From: Plasmopara viticola
Lineage: Eukaryota > Oomycota > Peronosporomycetes > Peronosporales > Peronosporaceae
Length of the DNA stretch: 64,000 bases
Assembly: GCA_001695595.3 (NCBI GenBank)
Contig: MBPM02000005.1
Coordinates: 806,001 to 870,000 of the forward strand
Direction of reading: 5' to 3'
A program made the translations under genes and the position numbers. The notes beneath the pieces are model-generated. The model was not told the origin of the DNA and did not search any database. It saw only the letters and a program-made list of their open reading frames with translations. This document shows, one piece after another, positions 33,574-44,739 of the stretch (positions are counted from its first letter, which is position 1; every line of letters begins with the position of its first letter).

Positions 33574-34863
33574 ATGCGCTTTCGCTACTTACGCATCGCA
33601 CTATTAGCCAGTGTCCTCGCACCCACTGCATCGACGAGTACGAGTTCCACGTCAGCTACATTACGTGAAGAGCACTCGCCTCCATCCGATCGCGATGACA
33701 TTGCTGCAATAGGGGCGGGTGTCGGCGACGAAGTCAGGGTGAAACCATTGCATGAGATAGAAATGTCCGCTCGGCGATTTGTCGAAGAGGTTCTTTTAAA
33801 CGATTTTGGGTATCAACAGAAAGCTGTGGTTAATGTGGCCAACATATACAGCGATATGTTAAAACAGGGCACGATGCCACCCCTAGTCTACAAAAAGATG
33901 GTGGGCATTGTGCCGATGAGTGGATTATTAAACTCCCCACCATGGAAAACTTGGGCTTTTCTTGCCAGTAAATATTGCACTCGTAAAGGCAAGAATCCAC
34001 ATGAGTATATCGTTGAGGTAATGTGGAATCAGTATGGCGCCGGACAATTTTCCGAGATACTAGCTGCGGCAGCAAACAATTTTGTGACACGAAATCTCGC
34101 CGAAATTCTACAGGAAGTGCAAATTTCTCTATGGCTTAAACGAAGTTACCAACCCCAAGTTGTCTTTAAATTGTTGCGAGTTGAAGACGTGTGGGAAAAA
34201 AACATTTTTGCGAGCCCAAGGTTTGTGACTTGGACCCGCTACTTGGAGCGTGTGCACAAGACGGCTTATGAGACAGATCCTATTCGCACTGAAATACGTG
34301 GCCTCCGCGAATTTATTCAATACAGGTCTTTGCTAAAGTTGCCGTTGTTCCCGAAGAATGTTTTGCACAGTAAAAGTGCGCAGTATTTGCGAGTGCTAAA
34401 GTCGATTGGGCTGGAAGATGGAATCTTTCCGTGCCATATCGTGTTCATGTTGCTGGAAGGTGTAAAAGAAGGTATTGATCAGTTCTCAATGCTCTTTATG
34501 TACGGACCAGTGAGAGATTTCTGGATCATTTACGCCACTGAGTTCAATATGCGGTACCCTCATCTTGAGGCGTCACTGTTTCAAACGCTCGCGTCGTTTA
34601 TCAGTCTGCCGAAGCTGATGACAATGTTACACGAGGCTGTGATGGCGTCCGATGAAAAAGTAAGTGGTATGGCGCTCTTGTATCTCGAATTTCTTTTTTT
34701 GGAATGGAAAATGTCAAGGGTGAAAGCAATTACAGATGTCCAGCCAGGTTTGACCGGCATACCGCGTGAAAGTGGGCCGGCGATCAAAGCCATTTGGCTG
34801 GCGTATTTTAAATACTGCAAGGAGGAGAATCGTCTAATAGAAAAAGGGGATTTTATTATATGA
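33574..34863 (+). CDS. Secreted WY-type effector-like protein, 429 aa
   Basis: The ATG at 33574 gives the conserved signal peptide MRFRYLRIALLASVLA. The GTG at 33544 would put ten polar residues in front of it and is rejected. The leader is three residues shorter than in the paralogs and carries LREE (30-33) and DEVR (52-55) at the RxLR and EER positions. The helical modules follow the family pattern: WKTWAFLASKY, PHEYIVEVMWNQYG, LLRVEDVWEKN, SPRFVTWTRYLERVHK, FWIIYATEFNMRY, LEFLFLEWKMSRVKA. The C-terminal half is almost identical to that of the minus-strand gene at 42,696-43,994, while the N-terminal half is clearly diverged. A MULE-like element begins about 100 bases after the stop. Host-directed secretion is inferred from family features. 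Confidence 0.88.
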   Translation: MRFRYLRIALLASVLAPTASTSTSSTSATLREEHSPPSDRDDIAAIGAGVGDEVRVKPLHEIEMSARRFVEEVLLNDFGYQQKAVVNVANIYSDMLKQGTMPPLVYKKMVGIVPMSGLLNSPPWKTWAFLASKYCTRKGKNPHEYIVEVMWNQYGAGQFSEILAAAANNFVTRNLAEILQEVQISLWLKRSYQPQVVFKLLRVEDVWEKNIFASPRFVTWTRYLERVHKTAYETDPIRTEIRGLREFIQYRSLLKLPLFPKNVLHSKSAQYLRVLKSIGLEDGIFPCHIVFMLLEGVKEGIDQFSMLFMYGPVRDFWIIYATEFNMRYPHLEASLFQTLASFISLPKLMTMLHEAVMASDEKVSGMALLYLEFLFLEWKMSRVKAITDVQPGLTGIPRESGPAIKAIWLAYFKYCKEENRLIEKGDFII

Positions 34864-35134
34864 GTATGAGTTTGTCTACAGTCGAGAGACTAACAAGAAG
34901 CTAAATCGGATAATACATAGCCAATGTTGTATTTCATTATCATGTCATTGTTTAAAAGAGCGCCGATAGCTACACTTCCCTCTGCCTAAAGCTACGCCCT
35001 CTCTTCATGCTGACCAATCAAAGTACAGCTTCATATCTTCTACCACCGCTTTTTACAATTTTATAAGCGCCGGCAGGAGTTCCTGTCAAACCCATTCCTC
35101 AGATTATTTGTCATTGCTTTACCACGTACCCACA

Positions 35135-35400
35135 ATGTCGAATCTCGGAAATGCCACTTTTCCTCCTTTTGAAGAGGCCAAAAGCTCTGTTAAGGCTTTT
35201 GCCACATTAAACGGCTTTGCTGTAAGAGCTAATCGTACCAAAAAGAGCAAAACAGGTGAATTGAGGAAGGTTTGGCTCGGATGTGTTTATTTTTACCTTT
35301 ATTCCATTGCACAAGACGATTTCGAATGCAATAATAAACGGTTGGATAGCTCCTTCATGCAACGGACTGTCAAGTTTTGTCATAAAGATGGATACGAGAT
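35135..35400 (+). pseudogene. FAR1-type DNA-binding domain of MULE transposase, truncated
   Basis: From the ATG at 35135 the ORF reads FEEAKSSVKAFATLNGFAV then RTKKSKTGELRKVWLGC, followed by DDFECNNKRLD. These match the order of the FAR1/WRKY-GCM1-type zinc domain at the N-terminus of oomycete MULE transposases (F....EA..A...F....G.., then K....C, then PFE...). The DDE catalytic part is absent before the right inverted repeat, so the gene is an internal-deletion remnant. The open frame runs to 35,497. Confidence 0.6.
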
Positions 35401-35540
35401 CCATTACTGTTTGCTCCAATGTCGCAACAAGTTTTCCATGTTTCTCCTTCCTCTTCTCATAACTAAGACCTCGTTCTTGCTCAAGCTTTTTCGATAAACG
35501 CGGTAATGGTAGCCTAGCCGCTGCTCGTTTTGCTCTTTGC

Positions 35541-35576
35541 TGTGGTTGCTGCGCCAACTCTGTAGCAGCAACCACA
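35541..35576. repeat. 12-bp hairpin inside MULE relic
   Basis: TGTGGTTGCTGC (35541-35552) and GCAGCAACCACA (35565-35576) are exact reverse complements around a 12-base loop. Confidence 0.75.
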
Positions 35577-36187
35577 CGACTGGATGTGACGAGATAACGA
35601 TATTGCACCTGCTTATGACGCATCAATGAATGCACATTATCCTAGCGCAACGTGTAGACGCTCTCAGGTCTCAAGCTGCCGAATTTTGCCTTCCATCGTC
35701 GGCTCCAGCGCGTCAAGCGAATGTGCATGATGTGACATCAATGGATCATTAGTGTTATATTCGTTTTCGTCTTTTTCACTTGCTCTATTTCCGATCCAAA
35801 TCTTGAATTACTGCCTCATTTTCCAACAGTTGGAAACCAACATCGTACTCGTGGATAAAAAAAATTGCCACGATAGACACTCGTGCGGATCATTGCCCTG
35901 CTGCTCTGCGATAGAGGGTATTGGAATCGACATGTCAACAATACTTCCACGACGAACATCTAGCGAAACCCATGGAACCGTTTGGGATAGGAGCGAGGCG
36001 ACTGTCGAAGGCATCACTTTCTCGTGATGAGAAGTTACAGCATAATGTACGCATACAAAAAAAGTATTATATAGACATCCCAATGATTGCATAAATTTTA
36101 CGGCATTTGTGAAAAAGCGGTATGAAGCTTTACTTTGATTGGTCAGCATAAACAGGGGTGTAGGGGTGTGTAGCTATTGGCGGTCCC

Positions 36188-36489
36188 TTGTATTGTATTG
36201 TATTACGTTATCGCGTTGCCAAGTTATGCACGTGCAAGGCTCAGTCTGGCTAGTCCACGGCATAGAGTGGTGTCCGCATACGTCGGGTCTCGTTCGGCGG
36301 GCAGTGCAGCCAGCACCGAGGCCGTGAGGGTCTTCCATTATTTTGTTTATCTCTGACTTGGTAAGAGCCCAGGTGGCGCTCTGGTGCTGGAGACCGTCGC
36401 GTCGAGGATGAGACTCGTTAGAGACCTGCAGATGCCCGAGAGCACCTGCCCGAAGCGCGCAAGCATTTAGCCCCCGCGCTTGGAAGGAG
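36188..36489 (-). mobile_element. SINE-like element, copy F (5' truncated)
   Basis: This minus-orientation copy with TACAA-type tail units at its left end abuts the right end of the MULE relic. It stops about 23 bases short of the usual 5' end (ends at TTGGAAGGAG then CCTAG), so it is the only 5'-truncated copy here. No target duplication was found. It belongs to the long-form subfamily. Confidence 0.8.
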
Positions 36490-36540
36490 CCTAGTTTAAT
36501 AAAAATATTATTTGATAAATTCTCTTGTTGTTTTCTTGTT

Positions 36541-36800
36541 ACCCGTAGGATCGTAAACGGAATTTTTCAAGAAAGCGCGTTTTGCCTATAAAGAGAAGTT
36601 CAATATAGGTAATTAGGTATTTTTCCTTTAATCCCTACAACCAATTGGACTAATATTTCCTTAAGAAAGCGAAATGTGATGTCAAATCCCCACTACTCCA
36701 ATTTACTAGCTGTGCATTTAATTAAGAATTTTAATGCACTGTCGCTGTGTTATGTGCTACAAAGCTGTCGTTGGCTCCATCAAAAGTAGCAATTATAAAT
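36541..36800. repeat. Dispersed terminal repeat near Gypsy and effector flanks
   Basis: 36,541-36,636 is the reverse complement of 42,056-42,142 (AAGCGCGTTTTG..TATAAAGAGAAGTTCAA, then GGTAATTAGGTATTTTT). The part 36,660-36,785 (ATGTGATGTCAAATCCCC ... GCACTGTCGCTGTGTTATG ... GCTGTCGTTGGCTCCATC) matches 33,005-33,132. The block thus links the Gypsy end to the effector upstream flank. Confidence 0.6.
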
Positions 36801-37246
36801 CTAAATATGCTTAAACTAAAAAAGAGACGGCACATGAATTGTAAGGTGCCGTGTCGACTCATGCAATTACTGATGATAAGGCCTTTTGCGATAATGTTGC
36901 GGCCAGAATGTTGCTGAGACATTCACACCAACTCATTGCAACAAATGCTCAAACGCTTCAAGATTTGATGAGATCTTATAGCGATGTGCAGATTAGCGGT
37001 TCAGAGTGACAGTACTTCATGCCAATCGAGATAAAGTAGTTTTTAGCAATGATCGTTGTAATTTAACAACAAATACTTTTTGTTATCTAAGCAAATTAGG
37101 ATTATTAAAATTATATACATGTAGCGTGGGCAGCTGCGTCGCGGCAGCTGTAGGATCTAATAACAACTTTCTGCTCCATTCAAAACAATATTTTTTCAGA
37201 ATGCTGCATCAAATTCGACGTTTTATAGTTGCGTACAACGTGTCTG

Positions 37247-40200
37247 ATCATAGCCAAGCCACTTCGTTGGGTCTATCAACTTCTGCAACTAGCCGTTATT
37301 GCGCCCGACGAACCCCTGAAGACCGTTTATATTAAAAATCGTTAGCCTAAATGATCGTATACCTTCCTGCTCGTATTCTCTGTGCAAGATCATTGTCGGA
37401 CAAATTCTTGTGAAGGTTCTGGGTAAGAGGAGCAACCAATTTGCATCTATCTGACTCGCAATTTGATCCTACTAAAATACTTGCTAGTAAATACGGTCCT
37501 GAGAGAGCGGCTCCATTTGTAAAGCCCTCCCTGCTTCCAAGCGGCTGGCTCTCGTATAGATGTTCCAGCTTTACGAGCAAGAGCGGCATTTTGGGACTCA
37601 GGAAGCACAGGCTTGATTTGTATCACTCGTGATGTCGGCTCTGGTTTCAAGCCATAAGACTTAACGCTTTAGCCTCTGAAGGAGAGAAAAAGCAGAATGT
37701 GTTTTGGTGGATTAAATAATAGAGGTGACCGCTAGAGCGTATACGATATTCGGCTGGCTAACGGAACATTTTAGACACGGTTAGGGTTAGAATAGACCCA
37801 TATGAGAGTTTCGAGAAGTTCAGCAGTATAACAGTATCTCTCAGCATTGACATAGACAAGTATGACTTGGTCGGATGCATGTCGCGACTTAAAACAACAG
37901 CTTTGGATGAATCGGTGGACAAGGTTATAGAGGCCACTTAATCGATCTCACGCAATAGAATTTTGGTGTGCCATGTTTGCACATTTAGTGTCAGTTGTAG
38001 ATAACTATCTGTATGAGGCCACTAGTTGGTATTAGTGTTGACATCAAGCTTTTGCCCTCTAAAATTTGGGCTGAGGTTTAATCACGTTATCGATAAAAAA
38101 ATGGATATTTTTTACTAAGCAGTACTCATTAAACCATGTACTGCTTTCATGATAGCTTCTTAGTACTAAGTACTGCCTATTCGCATACCACGTGGCTTAA
38201 TTTATGAGAAGTCTTACTCCCTGTCATTGTTACACACACTGATTTTGCGTTACCTTATTACATTTTTCTGCATTTAGTGGTAAAATTAAAACTTTCTTTT
38301 GGGGCTTAGACATCCCCGTTGTAGCTTGTGTTGCTTCTAAAAGTCCACCTCACAGCCTTTATGAGACTTACAGCTCCCAACAGTAAAACAAACCCTAGCT
38401 CAACATATTACATAACTGTTTCCAATTAGCGTATTCTGCCGACAGCTTGTTTATTTACACGAGCCAAACTCTTTGAACTTGTATACTTTGCATAATCTCG
38501 TAATGTTTACGCTATGACGTTGGATGACGTTTCCGTCGCGTAGAGCACACTCGTGCCGGGTGTTGATCGAGTAGTCCCACATGATACACTGGATAGATAA
38601 GTCCTTTCAAAAATCACGCTTTTTTAGCTACGACTTTGAATAGTCAGGTCTAGCGCTGGGGAAGTTAAGTCTTGTGACAGTAAATATTTCGGTTAGTTTA
38701 TAACACGTATCATTGCTTTTAATCAGATCAGGATATTATTTTTGGTGACTTGTCTTTTCGATATTCTGTCTCGAATCTGTCTTAGACTAAGTGTAATCAA
38801 CACAAAGTCTTTGACTTGCTTACACATTGTGGGAGGGCTGTTAGAAGCAAGTCGCTCGGCTATTTCTCTTAAGTGACGTTGACAAATTGGCTTTCTCTGA
38901 CACGAAGAATAAGCAAAAACTCTGCGAGTAAGAGCATGGTGTTCCAACGTCTTGATTATATACGCACACATTATGTAATACGTCTTCGATTACGCGATTT
39001 ACTCGCTCTGGCTGACCATTGGATCACGGGTGTTCCGCTGTGGACATGCTGGCCTGGTTTCTAGAACCTTGGCCAAGGTACTACAATCAACTGTGTGAGC
39101 CCACGTAGTCGAAAAAACTGTCGAAGAACAACGCTGCTGTTTTGAAACCGTCGACCGTGTCTGATTCAGCCTTTTCAGGAGAAACTTTATCCAATCGGTC
39201 AAAAGAAGCAAATGTCGCTCTATCAAATTAAGTTGTTGTTGGAATATATTCTAGTAGCATTTAAGAGAACATTTCCTCTATAATCTAATGCATTTTAAAC
39301 TAATTGACCACCATACGGCAATAAATATAGTTTTAGCATATATACTTACGAGATAGTTTTACTGATAGGATTTTTGTCACCAGCAGCTATCTGAAGCACA
39401 AAGTACAATGCAACAGGATTTCAACACGATTCATTCAACAGGCCAGACTGAATGACCGGCTGCAAAAACATCTTAATGCCTTTAGGAACCTGGGCTTTGT
39501 TTAAGGGCTCATCAGCAGCGCGTTTAACTAAAGCACGATTAATGTCTCCGTCATAAGTACCGATCGTCGAATAAAGCTCGAAATCACGAGGTCAGTACGA
39601 ATGCTACGAATCAGGTCCCTCACACAATGAATTATGTGCCGCTCAACATTCGTCAGAGGATAATGCTCCTCCTGCCTTGGTTCAACCATTATGCACTTGA
39701 TTTGCAACGAGTGCTCCTCAGTGAGCTACGTATACGCGAAATTTTCACTAAAAGGCATTCATGTCTGCAGTGTGTAAGCAAATTTGATTAGCAACGAACG
39801 TTGCTCAGTTAATTTGCCCTTGTATACATGCATCGGCAGGGTCCACCCTCGATGCCGTGATTGAGTACTGACCGTGTCATTCACGGCATGTAGCGCATGC
39901 TGAAAGTGCCGCTGCATGCGCAGTAATAAGAACTTACCGATACTGCCTTAACACAATACCAACAAAGCCTTAAAAGGTCCATAGCATGTGTTTCTTTTGA
40001 ATGACCTTTCAGTTCTGCACGCTTCAAGCTCTTGCCTTTGACATTATTAATGTTCATTCGTGATATACTAATGTCCAACAAATCAAGCTACTCATTAAAG
40101 TGTCCGTTCCAATAGCACTTCTGCTATACATAGTCAGGTTCGATACTGATCAAAGTTAAAGCCAGTGGCTTACGGGAATTTATCTCGTATAGATTATAGG

Positions 40201-42030
40201 ATTGGCAGAAAATAAGAGCCTTTAACATCTCGAGTTTAGACCACTCAAGCGCAGCACGGGAAATGTAAGGCAAGAAGAGTTTTTTATCCTCACAGAAATC
40301 GTGCGGTATGTAACGAGTTCATCTCGAAGCGACAAAACTTCATGTCGGTTGCCTGGGGGGCGTTTTTTTTTCCGCTCACATGCACCTTACGCTAAGTACG
40401 AAGTGCGTCACGTCGGTTCTTAAAAAGCTAAACTGAACAACTTAGTCGCATTCATTAATCTTTATGCGATAAAAATCAAACTATGAGGGAAAAAGAGTAT
40501 TTTGAATAATACAAAACCTAAGAATCATCGCACTTGATAGTCTATCAAATTGGTAACATGTCCGGCGCCCCAGCCGAATATTTTCATGATGCGACCTCAT
40601 GTCCTCCTTTCGTTCAAAACAAAACCAGCCGATTGATGCATCAGCATAAAGCCAGGAGAGCAAACTAGTTATGCACAAGGCAAATCGGCAGGTTGGACGT
40701 CTATCAAAAGACCAAAGACAGTACGAAGTGCAGTGTGTCATAAGTAGTGCGGGTATCCCATCGTTACGTACACAGATCGTCTGGCAAATTGGGATTTCAC
40801 CCTGAGTCACGCGAAGACAAAGAGAAAGCGATCCCTCAAGAAAGTAATTGTCATTGGGGGTAGGTTAAAAAAAAAGCTGCTACAAAGTTCAGGATTCATA
40901 GATCGACAGAGCACTTGTAGGCGCTCTGATGAGCCAAATATTGAGATAAAGACACCGCAGACTGCAGCAGAGACCTTCATTTAATCTATGAGAAGCTTAC
41001 GGAGAAAATCAATGATACTTTATCAATTATCGCTCCGCCGACGCAGATCACTGCGTAGACATATAAGAAGCTTTGCGCGTGAAGCTAATAGCTCCTTGCA
41101 GAAGACCAAAACGAATTTGTCACGACACGATCGAGAAATTTACTTCCACGATGCCTGCTACCTAGTATCACGCAGTAGAGCAATGATCGAGAGACGGGAA
41201 GCGGACATTCTGCATTCACATAAATACAAATTCCAAAGCCCTTATATAGGCAATGGTTGCCGTCAATATAGCAGCGATCCCAAAGGTTTTACTGGTAGTG
41301 ATAAAAAAAAAATGAAATCACTTTAATTACTTTAACATGCATGACACCTTCCACATTTATTCAAAAGTCACGAGAGCTGCGGTCTTGGACACCTGAGATC
41401 TTGGTCCATAAGAAGACGAAGGTACAAACGCGTCCAAATCGAATGAAAACAATTCTACGGAAGCGATCGTCGCAGCACTACATGTACGATCGGTAGCAGA
41501 AGCAGATAGATCCAAAACACTTGGCCCAGCAATACCGCAAGCTGAACCAAATGAAGCGATTCCTGCGTCGGTAAAGTGGTGTTGCTTTTGGCTCTACTTG
41601 TGGCGTCACGATGGCTCGTCCATTCCTTGGCATGCCTGGACTCCCACAGTGATATCATATGAGTTAGCGTCGCTTACAGGATTCCGCAACTTTTTGATGC
41701 GTTCCGTCCATTCATTGGATAGTGATCTTCATGCATTCGGTATCTCACTTTCTCCCAATCAGTCGTGATGACAAAAGCTTTTTTAAGCAGCTAAGTAGAA
41801 TTTAGCTGTGACGTCTTAAGTAAAATAATTTGTAGTTTTTAGGAATCGTAGAAATTGACAGACCTCTAAATCGACTATCAGTCGAAGTCTCGACTGTGAG
41901 ATCGTTCAACGAAAATTTTGAAGCGGCGTTTTGCACGAATATTGTAGCCACAATTATTAACAGAGGAACATTTTAAGTTACAAGTTAATTATTTCTTTGC
42001 AATACAAAAAAGGAGATTAAAAAATCCTAC
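37247..42030 (-). mobile_element. Degenerate Ty3/Gypsy element, left arm of a large inverted repeat
   Basis: This is the reverse complement of 44,424-50,163 over about 4.8 kb. Matching points include 37,255/50,155 (GCCAAGCCA), 37,305/50,098 (CTGAAGACCGTTTATA), 37,440/49,945, 38,100-38,190/48,420-48,530, the integrase region 38,730-39,230/47,470-47,900, 39,840/46,790, and 41,850-42,000/44,430-44,580 (about 90% identical in the last part by eye). The coding strand is minus. No long ORF survives. Confidence 0.8.
38730..39230 (-). pseudogene. Gypsy integrase remnant (left arm)
   Basis: The minus-strand translation contains an STAEHP / SNGQPERVNRVIEDVLHN block separated by one stop. This corresponds to the conserved HPQTDGQTERVNRVLED motif, with the catalytic Glu, of Ty3/Gypsy integrases. 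Surrounding frames are broken. Confidence 0.6.
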
Positions 42031-42055
42031 TGTATCATAGCGTCATCCTAACCAA

Positions 42056-42142
42056 GATTGAAAGAAAAAATACCTAATTACCAATGTTGAACTTCTCTTT
42101 ATAGACAAAACGCGCTCTCTTGAAAAAATGTTTTATGATCCT
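42056..42142. repeat. Inverted copy of the 36.5 kb terminal repeat
   Basis: AAATACCTAATTACC ... GAACTTCTCTTTATAGACAAAACGCGCTCTCTTGAAAAA is the reverse complement of 36,541-36,636. Together with the preceding block at 41,930-42,010 (GCGTTTTGC..) it forms a rough 200-bp palindrome. Confidence 0.6.
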
Positions 42143-42695
42143 ACAGTCAAGACATGCACGAATGATCTGTTAACAATTGCGTCGGTCATAAGGTGACTAC
42201 GTATAATGCTGCTTCGACGTCGACTTCCTATAACGTGTCGTATTACTGAATAGAGACATTGCCTAGAACATGACTGCGAGTTCGTCCCCAGCGTCATCGA
42301 TAGTTGCTTGTGGTGGAGAATTCGTAAATGGCGCCAATTAACCTGCATGATTTTGCGTTTGTATTAGACTGATCCCAAACTTGTTGGCAGCACCACAACT
42401 ACGTACTCCGATGACGATGATATCGTTTTTTTTCAAGTAGTGTGCAAATTACGTCACGACGACATATTGCCTTATGCCTTGTGAAAGCGCCGGGTCAAAA
42501 CTTGACGAGTCAATGTGGCTACATTGGGATTTGCCATTACAAACCAGTTATTGTTTTGTGGAGATGGGGGGTAACAAGAAAGCAACAAGAGAATTTTTCA
42601 AATAATAACTTTGATCTAACAATGACATGATTATGAAATACAACATTGGCTATGTATGTGAAAATTTAGCTTCTCGACTGTAGACAAACTCATAC

Positions 42696-43994
42696 TCATA
42701 TGATAAAATCCCCTTTTTCTATTAAACGATTTTCCTCCTCGCAGTATTTACAGTACGCCAGCCAAATGGCTTTGATCGCCGGCCCATTTTCACGCGGTAT
42801 GCCGGTCAAACCTGGCTGGACATCTGTAATTGCTTTCACCCTTGACATCTTCCATTCCAAAAAAAGAAATTCGAGATACAAGAGCGCCATACCGCTTACT
42901 TTATCATCGGACGCCATCACAGCCTCGTGTAACATTGTCATCAGCTTCGGCAGACCGATAAACGACGCGAGCGTTTGAAACAGTGATGCCTCGAATTGAG
43001 GGTACCGCATATTGAACTCAGTGGCGTAAATGATCCAGAAATCTCTCACTGGTCCGTACATAAAGAGCATTGAGAACTGATCAATCCCTTCTTTTACACC
43101 TTCCAGCAACATGAACACGATATTGCACGGAAAGATTCCATCTTCCAGCCCAATCGACTTTAACACTCGCAAATACTGCGCACTTTTACTGTGCAACACA
43201 TTTTTCGGGAACAACGGCAACTTCAGCAAAGATCTGTATTGAATAAATTCGCGGAGGCCACGTATTTCAGTGCGAATAGGATCTTTCTCATAAGCCGTCT
43301 TGTGCACCCGCTCCAAGTAGCGGGTCCAAGTCACAAACCTCGGGCTCGCAAAAATGTTATTTTCCCACACGACTTCGACTCGCAACAAGTTGAAAACTAC
43401 TTGCGGTTGAAATTGCCTGTCAAGCCATAAAAAAATTTGCACTTCCTGCAGTTTCTCGACAAGATTTTTTGTCATTGTATCGTCCGCTGCCGCCGCTAGT
43501 ATCTCGGAAAATTGTCCGGCGCCATACCGATTCCACATTATCTCAACAATGTACTCATGTGGATTTTTGCCGTTGCGGGCACTATACTTACTGGCAAAAT
43601 ACGCCCAAGTTGTCCATGGTTCAGACATCAACAATCCACTCGTCGGCACATTGCCTACGATCTCTCTGTAGACTAAAGGTGGCAATGTGCCATGTGCTAC
43701 CATCTTGCTGTATTTCTTGCTCACATTTAACAAAGCTTTCTGTTGATAGCCAAACCTGTTTAATAGAACCTCTTCGATAAATCGCCGTGCGGACAGTTCT
43801 TTCACACGATATGGTCTAACCCTGTCTTCGTCGCTGGCACTTTCCCCTATTGCCGCAATGTCATCGCGATTTGATGGTGGTGAGCGCTCTCCACGTGATG
43901 TAGCTGACTTGACATCCGTCCTTGTCGAGTCAGCGGCTGCCGCGGCTGCGAGGACACTGGCTAGTAGTGCGATGCGTAAGTAGCGAATGCGCAT
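42696..43994 (-). CDS. Secreted WY-type effector-like protein, 432 aa
   Basis: An intact single-exon ORF starts at the ATG 43994-43992. The signal peptide MRIRYLRIALLASVLA (cleavage about residue 21) is followed by RGER (34-37) and DEDR (55-58). The mature domain shows the family modules WTTWAYFASKY, PHEYIVEIMWNRYG, LLRVEVVWENN, SPRFVTWTRYLERVHK, FWIIYATEFNMRY and LEFLFLEWKMSRVKA. The C-terminal half is nearly identical to the gene at 33,574-34,863 and the N-terminal half is not. It lies in the 2.4-kb centre of a large inverted repeat of Gypsy copies. ATGGGTACATGT lies 73 bases upstream (44,056-44,067, complement). It is predicted to be secreted and helical with no enzymatic motif; the role in the host is by family inference. 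Confidence 0.88.
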   Translation of the reverse strand: MRIRYLRIALLASVLAAAAAADSTRTDVKSATSRGERSPPSNRDDIAAIGESASDEDRVRPYRVKELSARRFIEEVLLNRFGYQQKALLNVSKKYSKMVAHGTLPPLVYREIVGNVPTSGLLMSEPWTTWAYFASKYSARNGKNPHEYIVEIMWNRYGAGQFSEILAAAADDTMTKNLVEKLQEVQIFLWLDRQFQPQVVFNLLRVEVVWENNIFASPRFVTWTRYLERVHKTAYEKDPIRTEIRGLREFIQYRSLLKLPLFPKNVLHSKSAQYLRVLKSIGLEDGIFPCNIVFMLLEGVKEGIDQFSMLFMYGPVRDFWIIYATEFNMRYPQFEASLFQTLASFIGLPKLMTMLHEAVMASDDKVSGMALLYLEFLFLEWKMSRVKAITDVQPGLTGIPRENGPAIKAIWLAYCKYCEEENRLIEKGDFII

Positions 43995-44104
43995 GATTTA
44001 GAGTGACAGGCGAATGATATCTTTAATATTAAGCAGTTTTCAACAAATCACAATTACATGTACCCATAACTATGACGACAGCGACATATAATGTAATGTA
44101 ATTA

Positions 44105-44419
44105 TTGTATTGTATTACGTTATCGCGTTGCCAAGTTATGCACGTGCTAGGCTCTATGGCTAGTCCACGGCATAGAGTGGTGTCCGCATACGTCGGGTCT
44201 CGTTCGGCGGGCAGTGCAGCCAGCACCGAGGTCGTGAGGGTCTTCCATTATTTTGCTTAGCTCTGACTTGGTAAGAGCCCAGGTGGCGCCCGGTGCTGGA
44301 GACCGTCGCGTCGAGGGTGAGACTCGTTAGAGACCTGCAGATGCCCGAGAGCACCTGCCCGAAGCGCGCGAGCATTTAGCCCCCGCGCTTGGAAGGAGGG
44401 CGTCACCCCAACCTTTTCC
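44105..44419 (-). mobile_element. SINE-like element, copy G
   Basis: This minus-orientation full-length copy lies exactly at the inner edge of the right inverted-repeat arm, which starts about 5 bases after it. It belongs to the one-base-deleted subfamily (CACCGGGCGCC on the sense strand) and has a mixed tail of ACAAT and ACATT units (44,085-44,120). No clear target duplication was seen, consistent with a rearrangement at this point. Confidence 0.82.
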
Positions 44420-44739
44420 AAGCTAAATAATTAACTTGTAACTTATATTGTTCCTCTATTAATAATTGTGGCTAGAGTACTCGTGCAAAACGCCGCTTTG
44501 AAAATTTCGTCGAACGATCTCACAGTCGAGAATACGACTGATAGTCGATTTAGAGGTCTGTCAATTTCTACGTTTCCTAAGAAAATACAAGTATTTCACT
44601 AAAAACGTCACGGTTGAAATATACTGAGCTGCTTAGAAAGCTTTTGTCATCAAGATTGATTGGGAGAAAATGAGATACCGTATGCATTAAGATCACCATC
44701 CAATGATTTGACGTAACGCATCAAAAAGTTGCGGAAATC

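Larger units (their letters stand above)
34961..36183 (+). mobile_element. MULE-like DNA transposon relic with terminal inverted repeats
   Basis: The left end 34,961-35,056 and the right end 36,109-36,183 are inverted copies. They share GATAGCTACAC / GTGTGTAGCTATTGG at the extremes, the exact 19-mer ATGCTGACCAATCAAAGTA (35007-35025, complement at 36131-36149), GCTTCATA and CCGCTTTTT. Between them lies a FAR1-like zinc domain coding segment. The insertion lies in the 3' flank of the effector gene: the homologous flank at 42,600 is uninterrupted (CATGTCATTGTT followed by AGATC). At 1.2 kb it lacks a transposase catalytic region and must be non-autonomous. Confidence 0.7.

Noticed and set aside
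35207..35635. 142-codon minus-strand ORF (Lys/Glu/Ala rich)
   Set aside because: It overlaps the FAR1-type coding segment on the other strand inside the MULE relic and has no homologous pattern that I recognise.
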